A stretch of DNA of 34,574 nucleotides, from contig NZ_JBHSHQ010000033.1 of NCBI RefSeq assembly GCF_042652985.1, positions 1 through 34,574 of the forward strand, read 5' to 3'. The notes beneath the pieces are model-generated. The model was given only the letters and a program-made list of their open reading frames with translations, had not been told where the DNA came from and did not search any database. The translations under genes were made by a program, and so were the position numbers. Positions 14,311-21,555 of this stretch are shown here, piece after piece (positions within the stretch are counted from its first letter, which is position 1; each line of letters begins with the position of its first letter). This stretch comes from Ruoffia tabacinasalis. Its GTDB lineage: Bacteria > Bacillota > Bacilli > Lactobacillales > Aerococcaceae.

Positions 14311-16656
14311 ATGCTAGAGCTAAAAAATCTCAAAAAAGTATACAAAGTAGGAAATACAGTTACGAAAGCATTAGATGATGTATCTGTTGCGTTTCGTCAA
14401 AAAGAATTCGTAGCAATTCTTGGGCCAAGTGGTTCAGGGAAGACAACATTTCTAAACGTGGTCGGTGGACTTGACCGCTACGATAGTGGAGATATGATTA
14501 TTAATGGGCAATCAACTAAATCTTTTAAAGATACAGATTGGGACGCTTATCGAAATAACTCTATTGGTTTTGTTTTCCAGAGTTACAATTTAATTAGTCA
14601 CCTAGGCATTACTGATAATGTGGAATTAGGTATGACATTAAGTGGTGTTTCGAAAGAGGAAAAACGTCAAAAAGCGGAAGATGCCTTAAGACGAGTTGGC
14701 TTAGGAGATCACTTAAATAAAAAACCAAATCAATTATCCGGAGGACAAATGCAGCGTGTAGCCATTGCACGTGCGTTAGCAAATGATCCAGATATTTTAC
14801 TATGTGATGAACCCACAGGGGCATTAGATTCAGATACTGGTATTCAAATTATGGAGTTAATTCAAGAATTATCACTAGAGAAATTAGTGATTATGGTCAC
14901 ACATAACCCTGAATTAGCTGAAAATTATGCTAACCGTATTATTGAATTTAGCGATGGTCAAATGGTTAATGACTCAAATCCATATGACAATACGGTTGAA
15001 GCAGATAAATTAAATTTAAAACGTACTAAGATGAGCTATTTTACAGCATTAAGCTTATCATTTAAAAATATTTGGACTAAAAAAGGACGGACGTTCCTAA
15101 CTGCATTTGCATCCAGTATCGGAATCATCGGTATAGCAGTCGTCTTATCTTTATCGAATGGATTCCAAAAGCAAATTGATCAAACACAAGCAGAAACATT
15201 AGCGCAGTTTCCAATTACGATTTCTCAAATTGCTCAAGATACGTCTGCTGAGAATCTGACGAATATTCAAGATAGCAGCGAACCTTTTCCTGAGACATCG
15301 GAAGTAGTCGCAGATGTGGATCCAAGAGAGAATTTACAACATGTTAATCCAATTGATGAAGAATTTATTGATTATGTTGAAAATATTGATCCGGATTTGA
15401 GTCAACATATTAACTATGCGCGTAGCACGCAATTGAATTTAATGCGCGAGATTGATGGCGAGCCACAAGTGGTTCAGTTTTCAAATGTTGATAGTGGAAA
15501 TCAAACCACCGGTGATATGATGAATATGGTCTCAAGTATGACCGGCGTTGGAGTCTCAACATTCCCACATAACTTAGATTCCGGCAACAATACATTCTTA
15601 CAAGATAATTATGATGTACTTTCTGGAAATTATCCAGCCAATGAAAATGAAGTCGTCCTAATTGTCGATGAGAATAACGAAGCAAACTTACATGGCTTAA
15701 ATAATTTAGGCTTTGAAGTTGAAGAAGGCGATGCTATTCCTTTTGAAGATATTGTAGGAACTGAAATAGCTTTAGTTTATAATAATGCTTACTATGAAGA
15801 GTTACCAACAGGTAATTATGTACCAAACCAAGATTTAGAAGAGGTTTACAATAATGAAACTAACGAAACAATCACAGTTTCAGGCGTTCTTCGAATTAAA
15901 GAAGACTCACCAATGGACTTATTAGCTCCAGGTATTGCGTACAGTGATTTACTCGCTCAAAAAGTTGTGAACGAAAATCAAGAATCTGATGTCGTTCAAG
16001 CACAAGAAGAATCCGATGTTAATGTGATGACGAATGAACCTCTAGAAGGTGAATCAAAAGATCAATTATTGACTTTCTTAGGTGCCAATGAAATACCAAA
16101 TACAATTATGATTTATCCAAACAACTTTGAAGCTAAAGATGAAGTCCTAGCTTATCTTGATGAATTTAATGAAGGTAAAGATAATGAAGATAAAATCATT
16201 TACTCTGACTTAGCTGGTACGATGACAGAATTAACGGGTGGCTTAATGGATGCGATCACGTATGTGTTAATCGCCTTTGCTGCTATTTCATTAATTACAA
16301 GTATGATTATGATTAGTATAATTACTTACACGTCTGTACTTGAAAGAACGAAGGAGATTGGTGTACTGAAAGCCTTAGGTGCTCGTAAGAAAGATATCAC
16401 ACTCGTATTTGATGCTGAAACATTAATTCTTGGAGTCTTCTCAGGTGTTATAGGAATTGTCGTCGCTTACTTACTGACGTTCCCAATAAACTCAGTAATC
16501 GAATCGTTGACGGAATTACCTAATGTTGCCCAACTAGATCCAGTACACGCACTCGTATTGGTAATCATCAGCACGATCCTAACTGTACTAGGTGGACACA
16601 TTCCTGCTAAAATGGCAGCCAATAAAGACGCGGCTATTGCTTTACGAGCAGATTAA
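14311..16656 (+). CDS. MacB-like ABC transporter, fused ATPase and permease
   Basis: A 781-residue fusion. The N-terminal ATPase (about 1-225) has Walker A GPSGSGKTT, LSGGQMQRVAIARALA and LLCDEPTGALD. A first membrane helix follows near 265-285 (ASSIGIIGIAVVLSLSNGF), then a large extracellular domain (about 290-645, acidic), then three helices near 655-765. This is the MacB/FtsX-permease topology, which transmits mechanical force rather than forming a classical channel; relatives export peptides or toxins or confer peptide resistance. No dedicated partner subunit or two-component system is next to it. GGAAGTGA precedes the ATG. Substrate unknown. Confidence 0.9.
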   Translation: MLELKNLKKVYKVGNTVTKALDDVSVAFRQKEFVAILGPSGSGKTTFLNVVGGLDRYDSGDMIINGQSTKSFKDTDWDAYRNNSIGFVFQSYNLISHLGITDNVELGMTLSGVSKEEKRQKAEDALRRVGLGDHLNKKPNQLSGGQMQRVAIARALANDPDILLCDEPTGALDSDTGIQIMELIQELSLEKLVIMVTHNPELAENYANRIIEFSDGQMVNDSNPYDNTVEADKLNLKRTKMSYFTALSLSFKNIWTKKGRTFLTAFASSIGIIGIAVVLSLSNGFQKQIDQTQAETLAQFPITISQIAQDTSAENLTNIQDSSEPFPETSEVVADVDPRENLQHVNPIDEEFIDYVENIDPDLSQHINYARSTQLNLMREIDGEPQVVQFSNVDSGNQTTGDMMNMVSSMTGVGVSTFPHNLDSGNNTFLQDNYDVLSGNYPANENEVVLIVDENNEANLHGLNNLGFEVEEGDAIPFEDIVGTEIALVYNNAYYEELPTGNYVPNQDLEEVYNNETNETITVSGVLRIKEDSPMDLLAPGIAYSDLLAQKVVNENQESDVVQAQEESDVNVMTNEPLEGESKDQLLTFLGANEIPNTIMIYPNNFEAKDEVLAYLDEFNEGKDNEDKIIYSDLAGTMTELTGGLMDAITYVLIAFAAISLITSMIMISIITYTSVLERTKEIGVLKALGARKKDITLVFDAETLILGVFSGVIGIVVAYLLTFPINSVIESLTELPNVAQLDPVHALVLVIISTILTVLGGHIPAKMAANKDAAIALRAD

Positions 16657-16673
16657 TCGATTTATGGTTAGTG

Positions 16674-16950
16674 AGCGATACTATGAAAACTCAAAGTGAC
16701 GCTTTTCGCTCAAAAGCGATACTATGAAAACTCAAAGTGACGCTTTTCGTTCAGAAGCGATACTATGAAAACTCAAAGTGACGCTTTTCGTTCAGAAGCG
16801 ATACTATGAAAACTCAAAGTGACGCTTTTCGTTCAGAAGCGATACTATGAAAACTCAAAGTGACGCTTATTGTTCAGAAGCGATACTATGAAAACTCAAA
16901 GTGACGCTTTTCGTTCAAAAGCGATACTATGAAAATTCAAAGTGTCACTT
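16674..16950. repeat. Tandem array 2: seven 41-bp units
   Basis: Units begin AGCGATACTATGAAAA at 16674, 16715, 16756, 16797, 16838, 16879 and 16920, an exact 41-bp period; the last unit is degenerate and partial. Across unit junctions CGCTTTT and AGAAGCG (or AAAAGCG) form a 7-bp hairpin around CGTTC. The variants keep pairing (A-U or G-U) at all junctions except the one with CGCTTAT near 16865. It starts 18 bases after the MacB-like gene and fills the convergent gap before the oxidoreductase terminator. No sequence is shared with array 1, although the period is the same. Confidence 0.95.
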
Positions 16951-17004
16951 CCACCCAAAAAATCAATAAATTAAGTAGGAATCATATTAAATTTCCTGCC
17001 TAAA

Positions 17005-17046
17005 CACAAAAACGACTCAACCGCATAGGATTGAGTCGTTTTTTTC
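17005..17046 (-). terminator. Bidirectional terminator between convergent genes
   Basis: AAAACGACTCAA (to 17020) and TTGAGTCGTTTT (from 17031) form a strong stem with A-rich and T-rich flanks on both sides. It ends the minus-strand oxidoreductase gene and could also stop transcription coming from the left. Confidence 0.85.
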
Positions 17047-18269
17047 TATTTAAACTCTTTAAAGTAACTCGTTTCGTTTTGTTCAGTAAGTTTACGTAAT
17101 TCATCTCGTGTTTCTTGAGGTAACGATCCACCGAAGTCCATAAACTCGACTAAATCTTTGAAAGCGCGTCTTGGAATCGCCAAATCAGCCAGCTCGTCTA
17201 ATTCAAAGCCAAGTCCGATGTCATCTTCTTTACCATTTTCTAATTTTTGAACAAAATCTGGTTCAGTAACAAAAACAGATGACATTCCAATCATGTCAGC
17301 ATTTTCTAAAGCTTCTAACGCTTTATCTGGGTCATTTATTCCACCGGTTGCGATGACTGGAACGCGTCCATTAATATGGTCATAGACTGCTTTGTTTACT
17401 AATTCGCCTTCGTGTTTTCCAGCGCGGGCAGTTGCTTTGTAGATGTCGCGCCCCCAGCTAGCAATCGCATAGTATTGAATATCTGACACTTCTAATAGCC
17501 AATCAAAATATTGATTAAACTCATCCACAGTATAACCAACTTCAGATCCACGCGTTTCCTCAGGTGTTCCTCTGAAGCCAAGAATAAAGTTTTCAACACC
17601 AGACTCATCAATGGCACCTTGAACAGCTTTCATTACTTCAACACCGAAGCGAGCACGATTTTCTAAAGATTGAGAACCGTATTCGTCATCACGTTCATTT
17701 GAGAAAGGTGAGAAGAATTGTTGTGGTAATAGACGCTGAGCATTCGAAATTTCAACTCCATCAAATCCAGCTTCAATGGCACGGCGTGTCGCGTCTGCAT
17801 ATTGTTGAATCACGTGGTTAATTTTTCTTTTAGACATAGGTAAGACTTCATGCTCGACAGGAGTTTTTAAACTCATATGACTTGGTCCGTATACTACACC
17901 GTAATCACGCAATGTCACTTTCGCAAAACGACCGGCATGAGTTAATTGTAGTATGGCTTTCGCACCATCTTTTTTCATGGACTCTGCCCATTTTGATAAA
18001 CCATAGATGTAACTGTCGTCACGGACACTCGGTCCAAACTCGAACAATTGCGCATAATCTTCGATATATGCAGCAGTAGTTATTTGTAGGGGCGCAGATT
18101 TACTTCGTCTTTCTGCATAGAGCGTTTCTTCTTCAGTTACATAACCTTCACGGGATGATGCATTCGTTGTTAATGGATTTAACGAAAAGCGGTTAGCAAT
18201 CTCGATTCCGTTAGGTAAGCGCAAGGGTTCGAAAAGTGGGGCGTATTTTTTGTTAATTTGGTCAGACAT
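17046..18269 (-). CDS. NADH:flavin oxidoreductase, Old Yellow Enzyme-like
   Basis: A 407-residue FMN-dependent TIM-barrel enzyme of the OYE/NamA superfamily. Family landmarks are LPNGIEIANRFSLNPLTT near the start, AILQLTHAGR (about 105-114), FFSPFSNERDDEYGSQSLENRARF, and VIATGGINDP near the phosphate site. The usual substrate-binding His pair of the EIHxAH motif is absent: here it reads EISNAQ, with Ser175 and Gln178. Such Ser/Gln variants seem to form a Firmicutes subgroup, from memory. It may act on a different substrate class from the classical ene-reductases. The ATG has AGGAGG upstream. Monocistronic. Confidence 0.9.
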   Translation of the reverse strand: MSDQINKKYAPLFEPLRLPNGIEIANRFSLNPLTTNASSREGYVTEEETLYAERRSKSAPLQITTAAYIEDYAQLFEFGPSVRDDSYIYGLSKWAESMKKDGAKAILQLTHAGRFAKVTLRDYGVVYGPSHMSLKTPVEHEVLPMSKRKINHVIQQYADATRRAIEAGFDGVEISNAQRLLPQQFFSPFSNERDDEYGSQSLENRARFGVEVMKAVQGAIDESGVENFILGFRGTPEETRGSEVGYTVDEFNQYFDWLLEVSDIQYYAIASWGRDIYKATARAGKHEGELVNKAVYDHINGRVPVIATGGINDPDKALEALENADMIGMSSVFVTEPDFVQKLENGKEDDIGLGFELDELADLAIPRRAFKDLVEFMDFGGSLPQETRDELRKLTEQNETSYFKEFK

Positions 18270-18290
18270 TAGATCCTCCTATTAATTTAT

Positions 18291-18299
18291 ATTATACCA
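18291..18299 (-). promoter_or_regulatory. Extended -10 promoter of the oxidoreductase gene
   Basis: On the minus strand TGGTATAAT matches the extended -10 consensus; no clear -35. The divergent gap 18300-18365 also carries AAGCG (18320-18324) and CGCTT (18335-18339) as a spaced inverted repeat, which may be an operator. Confidence 0.55.
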
Positions 18300-18365
18300 A
18301 TTGTATCATAGAGATAATAAAGCGACCACTCACACGCTTACAAAATAACTCATATTATTACCACA

Positions 18366-18387
18366 CTGAAAGGGTTTTCAGTATAAT
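18366..18387 (+). promoter_or_regulatory. Promoter and palindrome before the secreted protein-anmK operon
   Basis: CTGAAAGGGTTTTCAG (18366-18381) is a 6-bp inverted repeat abutting TATAAT (18382-18387). No good -35 is present. The palindrome covers the spacer of the promoter, a usual operator position, and has the GAAA-N4-TTTC pattern, similar to the site before the PTS operon (20466-20478, N5). An RpiR/MurR operator is a reasonable guess. Confidence 0.5.
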
Positions 18388-18432
18388 AAAACAAGATAGG
18401 TTGCTGCTTTATATGAAAGGGTGGAAATAAAA

Positions 18433-19221
18433 ATGAAAAATATAAAAAAAGGTTTAGTCATGTTACTCCTATTCACGATGTTTGGTCCCCTAATAAATCA
18501 TGTTCATGCAACATCAGAAACAACTAGCACAGACTCTGAAATGATACCTGATTGGGCACTCACACTGTTTGAAGACACAGCTCAGGAGAATAAAATGTTA
18601 GATCGAGCTTGGGAAGATTATCAAACCGCTATCGAAGACTATCAATTAGCAGACTTAGAAACAATGGATCCAGGGACATCCTATGCTCAAGTTCTTGAAA
18701 CATATAACCCAGATGAGGATATTGAAGTTGCTGAGGAATCGGCAGAAGATGGAACAGCTACAATTAGTTTTATTTATCGGGCTGAAGAAGGGGATTTAAA
18801 TCCGACCACCGGTATTGAAGACTGGGCGCAAGTTGATTTTTATTTTGTGAATGAGAATTTAATTTATACGGGGATTACCACTTTATCACTTGCTTTTATG
18901 GCAGACGGATTAGTTTCAACTACTGACCATTCAGCTCTAGTATCTGACAATGCAAGTGTGGATGAACTGGTTGAGGTTGAAAATTTTGAATTAAATGGGT
19001 TTGGACAGATCAAAGTAGACGGTGAGTATGCGTATGGAGTAGGCTATCCTAAAGAGTCAACAAATATTGGCGAAGGCGGTTTATTAATTATTCAAGATGG
19101 GCAAGTTGTGGATGATTCAACAGCTACCTTTGAAGATTTAATGGCCTATAGTTTTTCAGGCTTCATATACTTAATGCTTGTCTCACAAGTGGATAATCAA
19201 GTCTTTGAACCTGCGCCATAA
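18433..19221 (+). CDS. Secreted protein of unknown function, upstream of anmK
   Basis: A 262-residue protein I do not recognise. A signal peptide (1-26, hydrophobic LVMLLLFTMFG, ending HVHA before TSE) has no lipobox cysteine, so it is predicted to be released or wall-associated. The mature part is acidic. A helical segment (about 30-85: IPDWALTLFEDTAQENKMLDRAWEDYQTAIEDY) is followed by two beta-rich halves of similar flavour (around ATISFIYRAEEG and IKVDGEYAYGVGYP). A GTG at 18421 is in frame, but the ATG at 18433 is preferred: GGGTGG ends about 8 bases before it, and the signal peptide then starts properly. It is 18 bases upstream of anmK, so a role linked to wall-sugar salvage is possible but unproven. 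Confidence 0.75.
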   Translation: MKNIKKGLVMLLLFTMFGPLINHVHATSETTSTDSEMIPDWALTLFEDTAQENKMLDRAWEDYQTAIEDYQLADLETMDPGTSYAQVLETYNPDEDIEVAEESAEDGTATISFIYRAEEGDLNPTTGIEDWAQVDFYFVNENLIYTGITTLSLAFMADGLVSTTDHSALVSDNASVDELVEVENFELNGFGQIKVDGEYAYGVGYPKESTNIGEGGLLIIQDGQVVDDSTATFEDLMAYSFSGFIYLMLVSQVDNQVFEPAP

Positions 19222-19239
19222 TTAAAGAGGAGGCCGTTT

Positions 19240-20379
19240 ATGCTTTCAGTTGGAATTATGTCGGGGACATCTTTAGATGGTGTTGATGTCGCCTTATGTG
19301 AAATATTGGGATCCGGAACGGATACGAGTGTGCGTTTAATTGAATTTGATACGTATGATTTACCACAAGCAATTCAAGAAAAAGTTCGTCAATGTGCTGC
19401 AAATGAGTTCATTCGACCAGCCGATTTGTCATCGCTAAACTTTGAATTAGGTGAATTGTTTGCTGATGGAGTTAAACAAATTTGTCAAAAAGCTAGGATC
19501 GAAACAACTGAGTTGGACTTTGTTGCCAGTCACGGTCAAACAATTTACCACCATCCTTTTCCTAATAATGAATACGTTGCAAATACAATGCAATTGGGTG
19601 AAAGTGGCGTCATCGCAGCACGTTGTGGCTGTACAGTGATTAGTGATTTTCGCGTGATCGATGTTGCATTAGGTGGGCAAGGAGCCCCTTTAGTTCCATA
19701 TTCTGAGTACGTAGTGTACGCAGATAAGAATAAATCCAGAGGTTTACAAAATCTTGGTGGCATAGGAAATATTACAATCGTCCCAAATACAATGGATTCC
19801 AACGATATTGTAGCATTTGATACAGGACCAGCAAATATGATGATTGACTCGGCAATGAAACATTATTTTCAGAAAAACTATGATAAAGGGGGAGAATCAG
19901 CCTTGAGTGGTGAATTCATTCCTCAACTCCAAGCTGAATTGAAAGGTCATCCATATTTAAAGTTACCCATTCCAAAATCAACAGGTCGAGAAATGTTTGG
20001 CGATGATTATGTGGCGTCTATATTAGAAAGATATAAATCAAGTAAAGCAGAAGATGTCGTGGCGACACTAACTTGGTTCACAGCGTATTGCATCAGTTAT
20101 CACTACTACGAATACGTAGAGAAAATACATACTCTCGATGAATTAATCATTTCTGGTGGGGGAAGTCATAATAAAGCCATAAGAAAGTACTTGTCAGAAT
20201 TAATGCCAGAAGTGTCTATTTTAGTTCAGGAGGATATTGGGTTCAATTCAGATGCGAAAGAAGCGATTGCGTTTGTTATATTAGCCAACGAAACTCTTCA
20301 TAAACAACCGTCAAATGTCCTAAGTGCCACTGGCGCTTCAAAACCAGCCATCTTAGGTAAAATTCAATACGCACCTTAA
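19240..20379 (+). CDS. anmK: Anhydro-N-acetylmuramic acid kinase
   Basis: A 379-residue ASKHA-fold kinase that hydrolyses the 1,6-anhydro ring and phosphorylates anhydro-MurNAc to MurNAc-6-phosphate in the cytoplasm. The N-terminal GIMSGTSLDGVD (5-16) is diagnostic, with ASHGQTIYHHP, FDTGPANMMID and LIISGGGSHNKAI further on. The length is typical. AGAGGAGG precedes the ATG. It is second in an operon with the secreted protein and is followed by a terminator. The product would enter the same pool that MupG and the downstream PTS feed. Confidence 0.96.
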   Translation: MLSVGIMSGTSLDGVDVALCEILGSGTDTSVRLIEFDTYDLPQAIQEKVRQCAANEFIRPADLSSLNFELGELFADGVKQICQKARIETTELDFVASHGQTIYHHPFPNNEYVANTMQLGESGVIAARCGCTVISDFRVIDVALGGQGAPLVPYSEYVVYADKNKSRGLQNLGGIGNITIVPNTMDSNDIVAFDTGPANMMIDSAMKHYFQKNYDKGGESALSGEFIPQLQAELKGHPYLKLPIPKSTGREMFGDDYVASILERYKSSKAEDVVATLTWFTAYCISYHYYEYVEKIHTLDELIISGGGSHNKAIRKYLSELMPEVSILVQEDIGFNSDAKEAIAFVILANETLHKQPSNVLSATGASKPAILGKIQYAP

Positions 20380-20391
20380 ATATTATAATAG

Positions 20392-20424
20392 CTCAACAAG
20401 CTCAAAATCTTGTTGAGTTTTTTT
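20392..20424 (+). terminator. Terminator after anmK
   Basis: CTCAACAAG (20392-20400) and CTTGTTGAG (20409-20417) form a perfect 9-bp stem followed by seven T. Confidence 0.93.
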
Positions 20425-20465
20425 GCTGATTATTGAAGAAAATTTCATTTATTTTTAAAATACAC

Positions 20466-20503
20466 GAAATGATATTTCAATTTAAGTAAATGTATGTTAT
20501 TAT
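20466..20503 (+). promoter_or_regulatory. Promoter and palindromic operator of the PTS-mupG operon
   Basis: An extended -10, TGTTATTAT, ends at 20503 with a weak TTTCAA (20475-20480) 17 bases upstream. The perfect palindrome GAAAT-GAT-ATTTC (20466-20478) overlaps the -35, a natural place for repression by the RpiR/MurR protein encoded at the end of the operon. Assignment to that regulator is inference. Confidence 0.6.
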
Positions 20504-20509
20504 CAATGT

Positions 20510-20525
20510 GTGAAAACGCATTCAT
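20510..20525 (+). promoter_or_regulatory. cre site (CcpA binding)
   Basis: GTGAAAACGCATTCAT fits the 16-base cre consensus WTGNNARCGNWWWCAW at every position but the first. It lies a few bases after the -10 at 20498-20503, where CcpA would block initiation or elongation when glucose is present. Confidence 0.75.
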
Positions 20526-20549
20526 TAAAAATGAGACAGGAGCGATGAA

Positions 20550-20870
20550 ATGGAAGAAATTATTTTCGAGATTATTTCTAATGGAGGCAATGCGAAGTCA
20601 TTAGCCTATGAAGCAATCGAAGCGTCAGAAAAAAGGGATTACGAGAAAGCCGAGGAATTACTTGTTGAGGCGAATGAGTTTTTGAAAAAAGCACATAAAG
20701 TACAAACAAGCATTATTACGGATGAAGTGAATGGAAACCATATTACGGTTTCAGTTTTATTCGTCCATGCCCAAGATCACTTGATGACTGCGATGGAAGT
20801 AAGGGATTTAGCGAATATACTCATTAGACAGAATAAACGATTGAATGAGTTGGAGAAGAAATTAAGCTAA
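20550..20870 (+). CDS. PTS Lac-family EIIA component
   Basis: A 106-residue helical IIA of the lactose/cellobiose family. The phosphorylated histidine lies in FVHAQDHLMTA (His77 is the likely acceptor, after His73). It passes phosphate from HPr to the IIB encoded two genes on. The substrate of the transporter is probably a muropeptide sugar, judged from MupG downstream. The start follows GACAGGAGCG. First gene of the cre-controlled operon. Confidence 0.93.
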   Translation: MEEIIFEIISNGGNAKSLAYEAIEASEKRDYEKAEELLVEANEFLKKAHKVQTSIITDEVNGNHITVSVLFVHAQDHLMTAMEVRDLANILIRQNKRLNELEKKLS

Positions 20871-20895
20871 GCATAAAAGGTGAAAGGTGATGATG

Positions 20896-21213
20896 ATGGC
20901 CAAAAACAAAGCAGAAACAAAAGCAAGAACGCAAGTTCCAACACTCAGTTTCAAAAATGCCTTTTTACTGATGTTGTATATATTTATAATATTTACCATT
21001 GGAATGACTATTATTGAATACATTCCAAGAAATATGCTTTTAGTAGTAATTACACTATTAAGTCTAGTCATTGGTTATGGTATAGGTTTTATCCAAGAAA
21101 AAATTCAAAACAAAAAGAAACTAGGTAAAGCTTTTCTTTGGTTAGGGGGCGTGTTTTCAGTCTTAGCTTTTGTCATGTTATTTGGAATTTATTATGCTGC
21201 TGTCTTATTTTAA
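20896..21213 (+). CDS. Small membrane protein between PTS IIA and IIB
   Basis: A 105-residue protein with a basic start (MAKNKAETKARTQ) and about three membrane helices (about 25-45, 50-70 and 85-105). I do not recognise a family. Several start codons in a row are possible (GTG 20887, ATG 20890, 20893, 20896); AAAGGTG is best spaced for the last. It sits inside a PTS operon, so it may assist or modulate the transporter, but it has no PTS motif. Confidence 0.75.
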   Translation: MAKNKAETKARTQVPTLSFKNAFLLMLYIFIIFTIGMTIIEYIPRNMLLVVITLLSLVIGYGIGFIQEKIQNKKKLGKAFLWLGGVFSVLAFVMLFGIYYAAVLF

Positions 21214-21225
21214 GGAGGAATTAGA

Positions 21226-21543
21226 ATGAAAATATTATTAGTTTGTGCCGGTGGAATGTCGAGTGCCATTGCTGCGAAGTCGTTGAAAGAAGCAGCTCAA
21301 AAAGATGGTTTGGATTTTGAAGTTAATGAAATAAGTACTTCTGCCTTTTCTGATGAAGTAGGAAGAGAGTATGATTTAGCATTAGTAGCACCGCAAGTGC
21401 GTCACAGATTTGATACGTTTAAAGCAGATGCTGACAAAGCCAATGTGCCAATCTTATTAATTGCACCTAAAGGTTATTCACCCATCGGTGGGAAATTTTT
21501 ATTAGAGCAAATTAAAAAAGAAGCCAGTGATTTATTCAACTAA
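21226..21543 (+). CDS. PTS Lac-family EIIB component
   Basis: A 105-residue IIB with the phospho-cysteine near the N-terminus (Cys7 in LLVCAGGMSSA), in the P-loop-like position of the lactose/cellobiose family, followed by the DLALVAPQVRHRF segment. It transfers phosphate to the incoming sugar held by IIC. AAGGAGG precedes the ATG, and IIC begins 12 bases after the stop. Confidence 0.94.
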   Translation: MKILLVCAGGMSSAIAAKSLKEAAQKDGLDFEVNEISTSAFSDEVGREYDLALVAPQVRHRFDTFKADADKANVPILLIAPKGYSPIGGKFLLEQIKKEASDLFN

Positions 21544-21555
21544 GGAGGATAAAAA

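Noticed and set aside
16674..16950. CRISPR array or repeat-containing small protein
   Set aside because: There are no spacers between units, and 41 bp is not a multiple of three, so no repeated peptide can be read through; stops occur in the frames.
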